Program-made: the position numbers and the translations under genes
The notes under the pieces: model-generated
What the model saw: the letters and a program-made list of their open reading frames with translations, nothing else
What the model was told of the DNA's origin: nothing
The model's database searches: none
Shown here: one piece after another, positions 1 through 8,320 of the stretch
Position numbering within the stretch: the stretch's first letter is position 1
How the letters are laid out: the number at the start of each line of letters is the position of its first letter
Source of the DNA: Njordibacter sp905182035
GTDB taxonomy: Bacteria > Pseudomonadota > Gammaproteobacteria > Pseudomonadales > Balneatricaceae
NCBI RefSeq assembly: GCF_047730075.1
Contig: NZ_CP159831.1
Location: 2,108,001 to 2,172,000 of the forward strand
DNA length: 64,000 nt
Direction: 5' to 3'

Positions 1-1533
1 AATCTGTTTCCTAAAGTGAGGCACCACAGAGCCTGAAGAACCCAATACATTGCCAAAACGAACTATAGCAAATTGTGTTGTGAGGACGATTTGTGAAGAA
101 GGCGTTCCATCCCACATGGGTTCAAATGAAGGGTGTTGTTCCTCAGCCAAAGCTTGTAAAACCATTTCACAACAGCGCTTACTAGCGCCCATGGCGTTGG
201 TGGGATTCACCGCCTTATCAGTGCTAATGAGTATAAAGCGTTTTACCTGTTGCTCTGCCGCCACCTTAGCCATCACTAATGTACCTAGCACGTTCGTTTT
301 TATACATTCGGCTATATTTTGTTCAACAATGGGTACATGTTTTACCGCCGCCGCATGATAAATAATACTCGGTTTCCAAGTTTGGATAACATCACTTACA
401 CGGTTTTCATCCGAAACTGAGCCCAATAAAGGTATGATATCTGGCAATATTTCAATCTCAGCACTACTATGTTCTTGACGAGTAAAGTAATGTATAGAAT
501 CGAGCAACTCGTTATGCAGAGTGTAAAGTGCGAACTCACTTGACTCAAACAACAATAAAACCTTTGGTTTACGCCGCAATATTTGCCTACAAAGCTCACT
601 ACCAATGCTGCCCCCTGCTCCAGTAACCATGACGGTTGCTTTTGACACTTGCTCTTGTAACATTGCTTCGTCTGGTTCTGCAGGTTCACGTGATAACAAG
701 TCATTGATATCCAGATCATGCAGATCTCTGTAGTCAACTTTCCCACGGGCCATTTCAATCAATCCTGGTAAAGTACGAATACGTGCATTCAATGGCCGCA
801 GGCCTTCTATAATTACACTACGCTGTTTACGAGTAATGGAAGGAATGGCAAGGAGTATGTCATCAATGCGCTGGTCAGCCACAAAAGTCCGCAGGTTTTC
901 TCGCGATAAAATAGGTACACCCATTAAATCCCTACCCTGCAGTTCAATATTATCATCAACAAAAGCTAGCAAGATACATTCACGGCTTTGCCCTAAGCCA
1001 ACTGCTAATTGCCGACCTGCAGCCCCTGCACCATAGACCACCACCCTAGATTGGTCAGAAGCACGAATATATATTCCGTCGCTTTCCACTTTAAGTGAAT
1101 CTTCAGTCTTACGTAATAACCAACGCGCACCCATACGGGAACCACCAATAGCCAGTACGGCAACCATGGCATTAATGAGCACAACAGACCTAGGCACCCC
1201 CTGTATACCACTTAAAAAAACAACTACCCCCCACAATACCGCATAAAGCGTAACCGCCTTCACGATAGACCATGTTGCCCTCATACCCAAATATCGAATG
1301 ATAGCCCTATAAAGTCCAAACTGAGCAAAGATAGGTACAGCAAACACGGGTGCTATCAACACCAAAAAGACTATTGGGTTATTAAAGCCTCCTAGAGGCC
1401 AATACCAATTCTCTAAGCGCAGTGAAAACGATAACCAGAGTGCCCCTATGAGTAATATAAAGTCAACAGTAATGAGAATGCTGCGCTTTGTAGAGCGAGA
1501 GATTGACAAGAGATATTTGAAAAATATATACAT
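1..1533 (-). CDS. WbpM/FlaA1-type membrane nucleotide-sugar 4,6-dehydratase (partial)
   Basis: Open frame of 511 codons from ATG at 1533 that runs off the left edge without a stop. The N-terminal ~115 residues are hydrophobic with several membrane segments. A CoA-binding-like Rossmann fold follows (VVVYGAGAAGRQL, about residue 163), then a second Rossmann domain starting at VTGAGGSIGSEL (about 290). The signature STDKAVNPTNAMGASK has Met in place of the usual SDR Tyr, as in WbpM/FlaA1/CapD proteins, which convert UDP-GlcNAc to a 4-keto-6-deoxy sugar at the inner membrane. It is the last gene of the cluster visible here, 169 bp after the initiating sugar transferase. The family is firm; the exact product is inferred. 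Confidence 0.9.
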   Translation of the reverse strand, partial: MYIFFKYLLSISRSTKRSILITVDFILLIGALWLSFSLRLENWYWPLGGFNNPIVFLVLIAPVFAVPIFAQFGLYRAIIRYLGMRATWSIVKAVTLYAVLWGVVVFLSGIQGVPRSVVLINAMVAVLAIGGSRMGARWLLRKTEDSLKVESDGIYIRASDQSRVVVYGAGAAGRQLAVGLGQSRECILLAFVDDNIELQGRDLMGVPILSRENLRTFVADQRIDDILLAIPSITRKQRSVIIEGLRPLNARIRTLPGLIEMARGKVDYRDLHDLDINDLLSREPAEPDEAMLQEQVSKATVMVTGAGGSIGSELCRQILRRKPKVLLLFESSEFALYTLHNELLDSIHYFTRQEHSSAEIEILPDIIPLLGSVSDENRVSDVIQTWKPSIIYHAAAVKHVPIVEQNIAECIKTNVLGTLVMAKVAAEQQVKRFILISTDKAVNPTNAMGASKRCCEMVLQALAEEQHPSFEPMWDGTPSSQIVLTTQFAIVRFGNVLGSSGSVVPHFRKQI

Positions 1534-1702
1534 TTAAATGCCAGCTTATGATCTTTAAAATTTATAACATATGTTTAAATTGGCGCTTGGCTCAATTATT
1601 GAACTAGCCCAGCATTAGTGCTCTGTGACTAACTGACGTATTTTTACCTCAATCCTAAACTATAAATCGGCTTATACGATCTTTACTACTAAATGAAAAT
1701 TA

Positions 1703-2272
1703 CTAATGAGATATACCACTGGACCCAACGACTCTAAGTAACGTTAACCACAGAATTTTTATGTCAAAAAGGATGCTTTTAGATTCCAAATATGCTGAAT
1801 CAAAAGCAACTTTTTCTGCAATGGAAAGTTGATCTCTACCATTTACTTGAGCCCATCCAGTAAGCCCTGGAGTGAGTATTTGAACTCCCTTAGCACTACG
1901 TAATTCAATAAGTTCCTTTTGATTAAAGAGTGCTGGCCTTGGGCCAACGAAACTCATCTCACCTCTAATTATATGCCAAAGCTGGGGTAGCTCATCTAAA
2001 CTAGTTTTACGCAAAAAGGCTCCAACAGAGGTTAGGTGTGACTTCGGGTTCTGAAGGTCATTTGTAGCGACAGTAGGAGCACCAAACCTCATAGTCCTAA
2101 ATTTAGCCATTGAAAAAATTTTATTATTTCGTCCAACACGGTCAGACCAAAAAATGACGGGGCCTTTAGAAGTCACAAGCACAACACTTGCCACGATAAA
2201 GACAGGTCCCATTAATAACAAACCAGCCACTATACACAGAAAGATATCAAGCATTCGCTTACTAAAGTTCAT
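1703..2272 (-). CDS. Initiating phosphoglycosyltransferase (PglC/WcaJ C-terminal type)
   Basis: A 189-residue bacterial sugar transferase. It has an N-terminal hydrophobic hairpin (residues ~10-35) and then the family motifs KFRTM, TSLDELPQLW, GEMSFVGPRP and the PGLTGWAQVNGR segment. The DE pair in LDELP is the expected catalytic dyad. The short, single-domain form matches PglC/WbaP-core enzymes, which move a phospho-sugar from a UDP-sugar to undecaprenyl phosphate and so start a lipid-linked glycan. It lies 7 bp after the WbuB-like transferase gene, so it is probably translated from the same message. Whether the sugar is a QuiNAc/bacillosamine-type or FucNAc-type residue cannot be read from the sequence. 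Confidence 0.92.
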   Translation of the reverse strand: MNFSKRMLDIFLCIVAGLLLMGPVFIVASVVLVTSKGPVIFWSDRVGRNNKIFSMAKFRTMRFGAPTVATNDLQNPKSHLTSVGAFLRKTSLDELPQLWHIIRGEMSFVGPRPALFNQKELIELRSAKGVQILTPGLTGWAQVNGRDQLSIAEKVAFDSAYLESKSILFDIKILWLTLLRVVGSSGISH

Positions 2273-2279
2273 TGGAAAA

Positions 2280-3524
2280 TCAAGACTCTGATGTTGCTAG
2301 TTTATCTATATCGAGAGCTTCTTGAAATAGAGCTTCCAACCGATCTATCGCTAACCCTCTCGCAAACTCTTGTTGAGCATAAGCTCTGCCGTTCAAACCG
2401 AGTTGCCTTCTATCTTGGGGAGAAAGCATCAACATCATTAAGATGGATTCTGCCAAACTATTTGAATCCCCAGCTGGGCTTACATTCCCTCCATTAGCCT
2501 CGTTGATCACCCTCGCACCTTCACCATCAAGCATAGCAAGTATTGGTATCCCCGCCAGCAGGTATGACTGGACCTTTCCTGGAATTGTCATACCAAAGAC
2601 TGGATCCTTTTTTAAAGTGACTAATAAAGCGCTCGCATGAGCATAAAAAGATGGCATTCGTTCTAAAGGGAAACGTCCTAATATTAGAAAATTATTCCCC
2701 AAACCTCTTTCAGACACTTCCCTATGCAACCAACTTAACACGCTCCCGTCCCCAACAATGATCCAACGGATACAATTGTAATCTTTCAACAACTCTGCAG
2801 CTCGAATAATTGCAGGAAAATCTTGTGCTTTACCAACATTTCCTGCAAATACAATATTAAAAGTACCACTAATAATTGGTACTTCTGGCGCTAGTTGTAG
2901 GTTCTCTTCATCAAAATCATTTTCAGCCCAACTTGGAAAATATCGGAGTTTTTCAACATTACTACAATAGTTTGCCATACTCTCAAGGAAACCTTGCGAC
3001 TGGCCTAACACTAAGGTGCAACGTTGATAAATAAACCCGACCAATTTTCCAATCCAACGCAACATCCAACCTGACTTAACAACACCAGCTGCAGATAGCG
3101 TCTCAGGCCACAAGTCCAGTACCCAAAAAACCACAGGGGCTCGCTTAATGCGCCCCACTAAAATGCTGGGTAAACCTATAGTAACTGGAGATAGCTGATA
3201 GGCAAAAACTAAGTCTATTCTCTTTTTACGTAACAACCAAGGTCCAAAAGCACAAGAAAAAATAGCGAAACTCAAGTAATTTAAAGCCAAGCGCCAAGAA
3301 CTTTTACCACGCGAGATCAATGGCACACGGATGACATCAACACCTTCGTAATATTGATAATCACTTGGATTATTATTAAAATCTGGGAAAATATGCCCTT
3401 GCGGGTAATTAGGCAAGCCCGTAAGGACAGTCACGTTATGCCCCCTTTCTACTAGCTCTTTAGAAAGGTCATTGATACGAAAGTTTTCGGGCCAAAAGTA
3501 TTGGCTAACTATTAGAATATTCAC
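2280..3524 (-). CDS. wbuB: GT4 glycosyltransferase, WbuB-like (probable L-FucNAc transferase)
   Basis: 414 residues with a GT-B fold. The N-terminal acceptor domain begins NILIVSQYFWPENFRIND and the C-terminal donor domain contains FAGNVGKAQDF and GKVQSYLLAGIPILA. The opening and length closely resemble WbuB of E. coli O26-type clusters, which transfers L-FucNAc. It directly follows fnlA-fnlB-fnlC, the UDP-L-FucNAc synthesis genes (13 bp after fnlC), so the donor assignment follows from both family and context. It is predicted to act at the cytosolic face of the inner membrane on undecaprenyl-PP-sugar. Confidence 0.85.
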   Translation of the reverse strand: MNILIVSQYFWPENFRINDLSKELVERGHNVTVLTGLPNYPQGHIFPDFNNNPSDYQYYEGVDVIRVPLISRGKSSWRLALNYLSFAIFSCAFGPWLLRKKRIDLVFAYQLSPVTIGLPSILVGRIKRAPVVFWVLDLWPETLSAAGVVKSGWMLRWIGKLVGFIYQRCTLVLGQSQGFLESMANYCSNVEKLRYFPSWAENDFDEENLQLAPEVPIISGTFNIVFAGNVGKAQDFPAIIRAAELLKDYNCIRWIIVGDGSVLSWLHREVSERGLGNNFLILGRFPLERMPSFYAHASALLVTLKKDPVFGMTIPGKVQSYLLAGIPILAMLDGEGARVINEANGGNVSPAGDSNSLAESILMMLMLSPQDRRQLGLNGRAYAQQEFARGLAIDRLEALFQEALDIDKLATSES

Positions 3525-3536
3525 AAAATTACCAAA

Positions 3537-4658
3537 CTAATATTTCCGCCAAATTACACGGTTAACATAGTCTGTGTAGCTGTGAATAATTCGCACCACT
3601 TTGGCAGCTACATTGGGTACATTATAATCTTCTACAGGCCTCATACTTTCCCCATCTGCTAATATAGTAAGCCCTTGACGAACCTTGTTAGCATCAAGCC
3701 CTACCATCATAACGACAGCCTCCTCCATACCCTCAGGACGCTCGTGAGCGTCTCTTAAATTCAACGCTGGAAACCCAAGTATTGACGACTCTTCACTAAT
3801 GGTGCCGCTGTCAGACAATACTGCCCGCGCTGATAGTTGCAGCTGATTATAATCAAAGAAACCCAGAGGTTTAAGCAACCGAACAAGCGGGTGAAATGAC
3901 GTGCCCATAACATCAATTTTACTTTGCGTTCGCGGGTGGGTGGAAACAACTACGGGAAGACCATAATCTTCTGCAACCGAATTAAGGGTCTCCACTAGAT
4001 TACCAAAAGATTGAGGCGACTCGATATTTTCTTCCCTATGAGCACTTACCACAAAATAGTTTTTATGTGTCAAACCTAATTGTTGCAATATTAACGATTG
4101 ATCAATATGTTTCTGATAGTGACTGAGCACCTCAAACATGGGACTTCCCGTCTTTATCACTAGGTCTGCAGGCAAACCCTCACGCAATAAGTAATCACGG
4201 GCAATGGTACTGTATGTTAAATTCACGTCTGCCGTATGGTCAACGATCTTTCGATTTATCTCTTCTGGAACCCGTTGATCAAAGCAGCGATTACCTGCTT
4301 CCATATGAAAAATAGGAATTTTTCTGCGCTTAGCAGGAATAATCGACAAACAGCTATTGGTATCCCCTAGCACTAGCATAGCATCTGGTTTTTCTTCTAC
4401 TAACACATCATCTACTTTGGTGATAATGTTACCAATAGTATTGGCTGAGCTCGATGAGTTATCCGCACTGTTGAGGAAGTAGTCAGGTATGCGGACACCC
4501 AAGTCTTCGAAAAATATTTGATTAAGCTCATAATCATAATTTTGCCCAGTGTGGACCAAGACATGATCACAGTATTTATCCAACTGCGCTAACACCCTCG
4601 ACAGCCGTATGATTTCAGGACGAGTCCCCACAACTGTCAGAACTTTTAAAACGTTCAT
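3537..4658 (-). CDS. fnlC: UDP-N-acetyl-L-fucosamine synthase, nonhydrolysing 2-epimerase (FnlC/WbjD)
   Basis: 373 residues of the UDP-GlcNAc 2-epimerase fold. Visible motifs are VVGTRPEIIRLSRVL at the start, LVLGDTNSCL, HMEAGNRCFDQRVPEE with conserved acid residues, SAHREENIE, and SDSGTISEES near residue 283. The last step of UDP-L-FucNAc synthesis is C2 epimerisation of UDP-L-pneumosamine. The stop of fnlB (4659-4661) directly abuts the ATG, so the two are translationally coupled. Its position in fnlA-fnlB-fnlC-wbuB order gives the specific assignment over WecB. Confidence 0.92.
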   Translation of the reverse strand: MNVLKVLTVVGTRPEIIRLSRVLAQLDKYCDHVLVHTGQNYDYELNQIFFEDLGVRIPDYFLNSADNSSSSANTIGNIITKVDDVLVEEKPDAMLVLGDTNSCLSIIPAKRRKIPIFHMEAGNRCFDQRVPEEINRKIVDHTADVNLTYSTIARDYLLREGLPADLVIKTGSPMFEVLSHYQKHIDQSLILQQLGLTHKNYFVVSAHREENIESPQSFGNLVETLNSVAEDYGLPVVVSTHPRTQSKIDVMGTSFHPLVRLLKPLGFFDYNQLQLSARAVLSDSGTISEESSILGFPALNLRDAHERPEGMEEAVVMMVGLDANKVRQGLTILADGESMRPVEDYNVPNVAAKVVRIIHSYTDYVNRVIWRKY

Positions 4659-5783
4659 TTAAACCTCACAAGGCACACAGTCAGGATTTCCACGGTCAAA
4701 CACCTCGTTCGCCCATAACATAACTATTGCGTCTTCATTTCCTATATTTTTAATGTCATGAACCCATCCAGGTATTGAGTCAACAACCTGAGGGGTGTCT
4801 CCATTGACAACTATTTCAAAGTCATCACCATCAACTAACTGTCTAAATCGCATACGAGTTGTTCCTTTAACCACTAAAAACTTCTCAGTTTTTGTATGGT
4901 GATAGTGAGCACCCCTTGTAACACCTGGAGTGATTGTAAAGTAAGAGAACTGACCACTATCATGGGTTTTTAACATCTCCACAAACACACCCCTTTCATC
5001 ACCGTATACTGGCACAGTATAAACAAACTTCTGTTTTGGTAAGTTACTTACATAAGTGGAATAGAGCGCCCTAACCAGCCCATTCCCCACACGTTCTGAA
5101 ATTAAGCTTGTTCTGCACCCATCAAAACTCCGAATCTGCTTAACCAATTCCCCCAGGGTTATATTATAAATAGGTGTCACTTGCCCCCAATCTAAACCTG
5201 AAGTCATATTAAACAACTTATCAATAAATATGCTCACAAGATCATCAATATATACCAAGTCCAAATTAGCTTCTGGGTCTGAAATTTTGATAGGTATATT
5301 TCGAGCAATATTGTGACAGAAAGTAGCAACAACTGAATTATAATATGGCTTACACCATTTACCAAAAACTCCCGGCAGTCTGTATATACAAACTGGACTG
5401 GCCGTCTGTTCAGCTAATAATTGTACCGTTTTTTCAGCCATTTTTTTGCTTTGGCCATATGATGTAGGCAGGGAGGCCTGTGTTGACGATGCTAAAATCA
5501 TGGGAATATTCCGACCTGACGCCCGAATTGCGTCACAAACTGTTGTCGTTAAATCTACGTTACCTATAGTAAATTCACCTTCATCATTAGCGCGATTAAC
5601 TCCAGCCAAGTGGACAACCATATCAACTCTGGCTAATAGTTCGACCAAGCTATTGGAATTTTCTTGACGAGTAAAAGGAACAACACAAATATTAGGCATT
5701 TCTCGCAAGCGCACTACTAGGTTTTGGCCTATGAAACCGGATGCTCCTGTAACCAATATGATATTAATGGGCTGACTAATCAT
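4659..5783 (-). CDS. fnlB: Bifunctional C3-epimerase/C4-reductase of the UDP-L-FucNAc pathway (FnlB/WbjC/CapF)
   Basis: Two domains. An N-terminal SDR has VTGASGFIGQNL and the SYGQSKK catalytic Tyr/Lys. A C-terminal cupin domain (about the last 120 residues) carries the metal-binding GAHYHHTKTEKFLVV stretch and GWVHDI. This fusion is diagnostic of CapF/WbjC. I chose the ATG at 5783 because the family starts a few residues before the Rossmann motif and a GGAGG lies upstream; the frame stays open to 5819. It is separated from fnlA by an unusual 215-bp spacer. Confidence 0.92.
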   Translation of the reverse strand: MISQPINIILVTGASGFIGQNLVVRLREMPNICVVPFTRQENSNSLVELLARVDMVVHLAGVNRANDEGEFTIGNVDLTTTVCDAIRASGRNIPMILASSTQASLPTSYGQSKKMAEKTVQLLAEQTASPVCIYRLPGVFGKWCKPYYNSVVATFCHNIARNIPIKISDPEANLDLVYIDDLVSIFIDKLFNMTSGLDWGQVTPIYNITLGELVKQIRSFDGCRTSLISERVGNGLVRALYSTYVSNLPKQKFVYTVPVYGDERGVFVEMLKTHDSGQFSYFTITPGVTRGAHYHHTKTEKFLVVKGTTRMRFRQLVDGDDFEIVVNGDTPQVVDSIPGWVHDIKNIGNEDAIVMLWANEVFDRGNPDCVPCEV

Positions 5784-5998
5784 TATCCGCACATCCTCCA
5801 ATGGGTCGTTTAAAAGCAAATTTAGACATATAATAAACTATCGCTCGTACCTGCCTTACCTGCAGGCTTAATCGCAACGCTAGGAACGGATTGCCAATGC
5901 AAGCTATCAAAAATACCACTATGACTGCCATTTTTATTGACCCAGCGCTGCCAGTTGCAACACCTTGCAGCGCCCTTCTTTGCGCATGTGTATACATT
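5784..5998. other. 215-bp spacer between fnlA and fnlB, origin unknown
   Basis: These two genes are normally adjacent. The minus strand carries an open frame (6048-5776) that overlaps the fnlA 3' end and contains one hydrophobic stretch, but it has no recognisable family. I do not call it a gene. The sequence has short inverted stretches (CCTGCAGG, GCGCTGCAAGG) and looks more ordered than a decayed gene. It could be an inserted small element or a structured leader. No transposon ends are recognised. Confidence 0.35.
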
Positions 5999-7027
5999 CT
6001 ACTCTTCCAGCTTCCGTCTTTTGCCTCCATCAAATTCTCGAAAATCATCCAACTTTCTTAGTAGACTTTGCATATCTGGCACACTCAATTGAGTACTGTT
6101 ATGTGAATTATAATCTACAGCCAATGAAACCTTTTTTTTCCCCTGCTCCACGTATTGTTCATAGTTCAAATCTCTAAAATCAGGGGGTATTTGGTAATAA
6201 TCACCAAAATCTCGTGCAGCTACAAGCTCTTCTCTACTAAGGAGCGCTTCATATAATTTTTCTCCATGACGCGTTCCAATCACGTTACATGGGTGATGAG
6301 GAACACCCATGAGGTGTGTCAGCGCCTTAACAAGAATTTCTATAGTTACCGCTGGTGCTTTCTGCACAAAAATGTCTCCAGACTCACCATTCTGGAAAGC
6401 ATACAACACTAAGTCCACAGCATCATCCAACGTCATCATGAATCGCGTCATATCAGGATCAGTAACTGTTAGCGGCACCCCTCTCTTAATTTGATTTGCA
6501 AATAATGGAATTACAGAGCCTCTGGATGCCATTACGTTGCCATAGCGAGTCACACAAATGCACGTTTTACCACTCTGTCTAGACTTAGCCACAGCGATTT
6601 TTTCCATCATTGCTTTACTTATACCCATCGCGTTAATTGGGTATACTGCTTTATCAGTACTTAAACAGATGACTCGCTCCACACCACACTCAATGGCAGC
6701 TTCTAGAACATTTTCTGTTCCAATGACGTTGGTTTTAACCGCCTGCATAGGATAAAACTCACAGGACGGGACCTGCTTAAGTGCAGCTGCATGAAAGACA
6801 TAGTCAACTCCACGCATTGCAGAGCGTATGCTTTCAACATCCCTAACATCACCCAAATAAAATTTGACTTTATCATTAGAAAACCTTTTCCGCATATCAT
6901 CTTGTTTTTTTTCATCGCGGCTAAATATTCGAACTTCTGAAATTGAAGAGTCCAAGAATCGTTGTAAAACGGCATTACCAAAAGACCCTGTGCCCCCGGT
7001 GATTAGCAAAACTTTGTTATCAAACAT
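5999..7027 (-). CDS. fnlA: UDP-GlcNAc 4,6-dehydratase/5-epimerase (FnlA/WbjB/Cap5E)
   Basis: 342 residues, extended SDR. The NAD motif GGTGSFGNAVLQRF is at the N terminus, followed by HAAALKQVP, LSTDKAVYPINAMGISKAMMEK (Met-x3-Lys variant of the catalytic site), RYGNVMASRGSVIPLF and the family C-terminal region. It catalyses the first step toward UDP-L-FucNAc. ATG at 7027 fits the family start. With fnlB and fnlC downstream the pathway is complete within this window. Confidence 0.93.
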   Translation of the reverse strand: MFDNKVLLITGGTGSFGNAVLQRFLDSSISEVRIFSRDEKKQDDMRKRFSNDKVKFYLGDVRDVESIRSAMRGVDYVFHAAALKQVPSCEFYPMQAVKTNVIGTENVLEAAIECGVERVICLSTDKAVYPINAMGISKAMMEKIAVAKSRQSGKTCICVTRYGNVMASRGSVIPLFANQIKRGVPLTVTDPDMTRFMMTLDDAVDLVLYAFQNGESGDIFVQKAPAVTIEILVKALTHLMGVPHHPCNVIGTRHGEKLYEALLSREELVAARDFGDYYQIPPDFRDLNYEQYVEQGKKKVSLAVDYNSHNSTQLSVPDMQSLLRKLDDFREFDGGKRRKLEE

Positions 7028-7123
7028 TACTTTCTTTTTCCTTAATTATATATGTTTTATTAACTAGAAAAGTTTCTATCTGTGGCATTTTTTTGTTCTA
7101 CCAATTGCAAACATGTTAGCAAA

Positions 7124-8182
7124 TTATCTACAATCGTCTAGTTCACTATCAATTAAATCTACAAGTTTATTCCAAACACCTGCACCCCCTTCAACGTCTT
7201 GAAAGGAATCGTGGTGGCCTGAGAAGCGCCTTAAGGCTCGGAGAATCGACAGGCTTGATTCTGGATCAAAGGTTTCGATGGGGCTACACACATCTCTTAC
7301 AAAGTCTCGTTCAGAGGCAAGTATAGGAACATTTAACTGCTTTGCTTCGAGTAGCGGCAGACCAAAGGATTCGGCTGCAGACGGGAACACAAGTGCTTTA
7401 CTATTTTGTAGAATTGTCAGTACTTCGTTATGAGTTATTTCACCCAGGGCCACAACGCGAACATTCCAATCTGAAGAGTTATTACTCGATATTATATAAT
7501 CAAGTTGGCTCTGGGTGATAGTTAAGTATAAAAATTCAGAACTATCACTTTTAACGAACACAGACCATGCTTTTAAGAGATTCAGGTGATTTTTATGAGG
7601 GTGGAAAAATGATGGATAAAAAAATATTTGCTTTTCACCTTGCAACCAATCCTTGTTTTTACGGCGTGGTCCATGAAAATGTGAGCTAATAAATGGTAGC
7701 ACAATTACTCTTGGTTTCGGCAAACTATAACGATCTGCAAAGTTTATGAGGGCAGAATTCATACTTTCAGTCTGAACGAAAAATAAATGTATAGCACCCC
7801 AACGTTTTTTTAACAAACATCTTTCAATATTTAGCCTTAATCTTGTTTTATATGAGTACTGAGCTAACGAAATATTAGACACAAGCAAAAGATTTTGTAA
7901 ATATAAGATCTGGCGGCCGCGAACAGGAAGTAACGTAGGCGAGCCATGAAAAGCCAAAATAATTGTTTCCTGACTAGACTCAATATAAAGACTAAGCTCG
8001 GCGCGAAGGCGTCCAAAAAAACCAGCCTCAAACAGACTTATATTTGACTGAAGCTCGAGCCCACAAGTTTCAGCCAAAAACCATTTTGATACTAATTTAG
8101 AAGGTTGGCGTAAAAATAATTCTTTTAAAAGTACTAAACCACCACCACTTCTAACATTAGGAGCAAATATAAATAGCTTCAT
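7124..8182 (-). CDS. GT4-like glycosyltransferase
   Basis: 352 residues. The N terminus MKLFIFAPNVRSGGGLVLL has the glycine-rich loop of GT-B enzymes. The C-terminal half has FYPSFFHPHKNHLNLLKAW and the EX7E-type motif in AAESFGLPLLEAKQLNVPILAS. It probably adds one sugar to the lipid-linked glycan in the cytosol using an NDP-sugar; donor and linkage are not predictable. It lies 96 bp upstream of fnlA and 138 bp after the large membrane protein. Donor-domain motifs are complete, so it appears intact. Confidence 0.85.
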   Translation of the reverse strand: MKLFIFAPNVRSGGGLVLLKELFLRQPSKLVSKWFLAETCGLELQSNISLFEAGFFGRLRAELSLYIESSQETIILAFHGSPTLLPVRGRQILYLQNLLLVSNISLAQYSYKTRLRLNIERCLLKKRWGAIHLFFVQTESMNSALINFADRYSLPKPRVIVLPFISSHFHGPRRKNKDWLQGEKQIFFYPSFFHPHKNHLNLLKAWSVFVKSDSSEFLYLTITQSQLDYIISSNNSSDWNVRVVALGEITHNEVLTILQNSKALVFPSAAESFGLPLLEAKQLNVPILASERDFVRDVCSPIETFDPESSLSILRALRRFSGHHDSFQDVEGGAGVWNKLVDLIDSELDDCR

Positions 8183-8320
8183 AAATCACATCCATTTCAA
8201 AAATATGACCAAAGAACATTAATAAAAAATACTTTCCAGGTCATACAATCCCCAATTATAAAACAAGGCCAAGAAACCTAAAGTTCATAAAGTATTTTAA
8301 CCACTCCTGTCGAGTCTAAT

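Noticed and set aside
5776..6048. 90-codon frame between fnlA and fnlB
   Set aside because: It overlaps the end of fnlA, has no family and probably no start signal; kept only as a spacer description.
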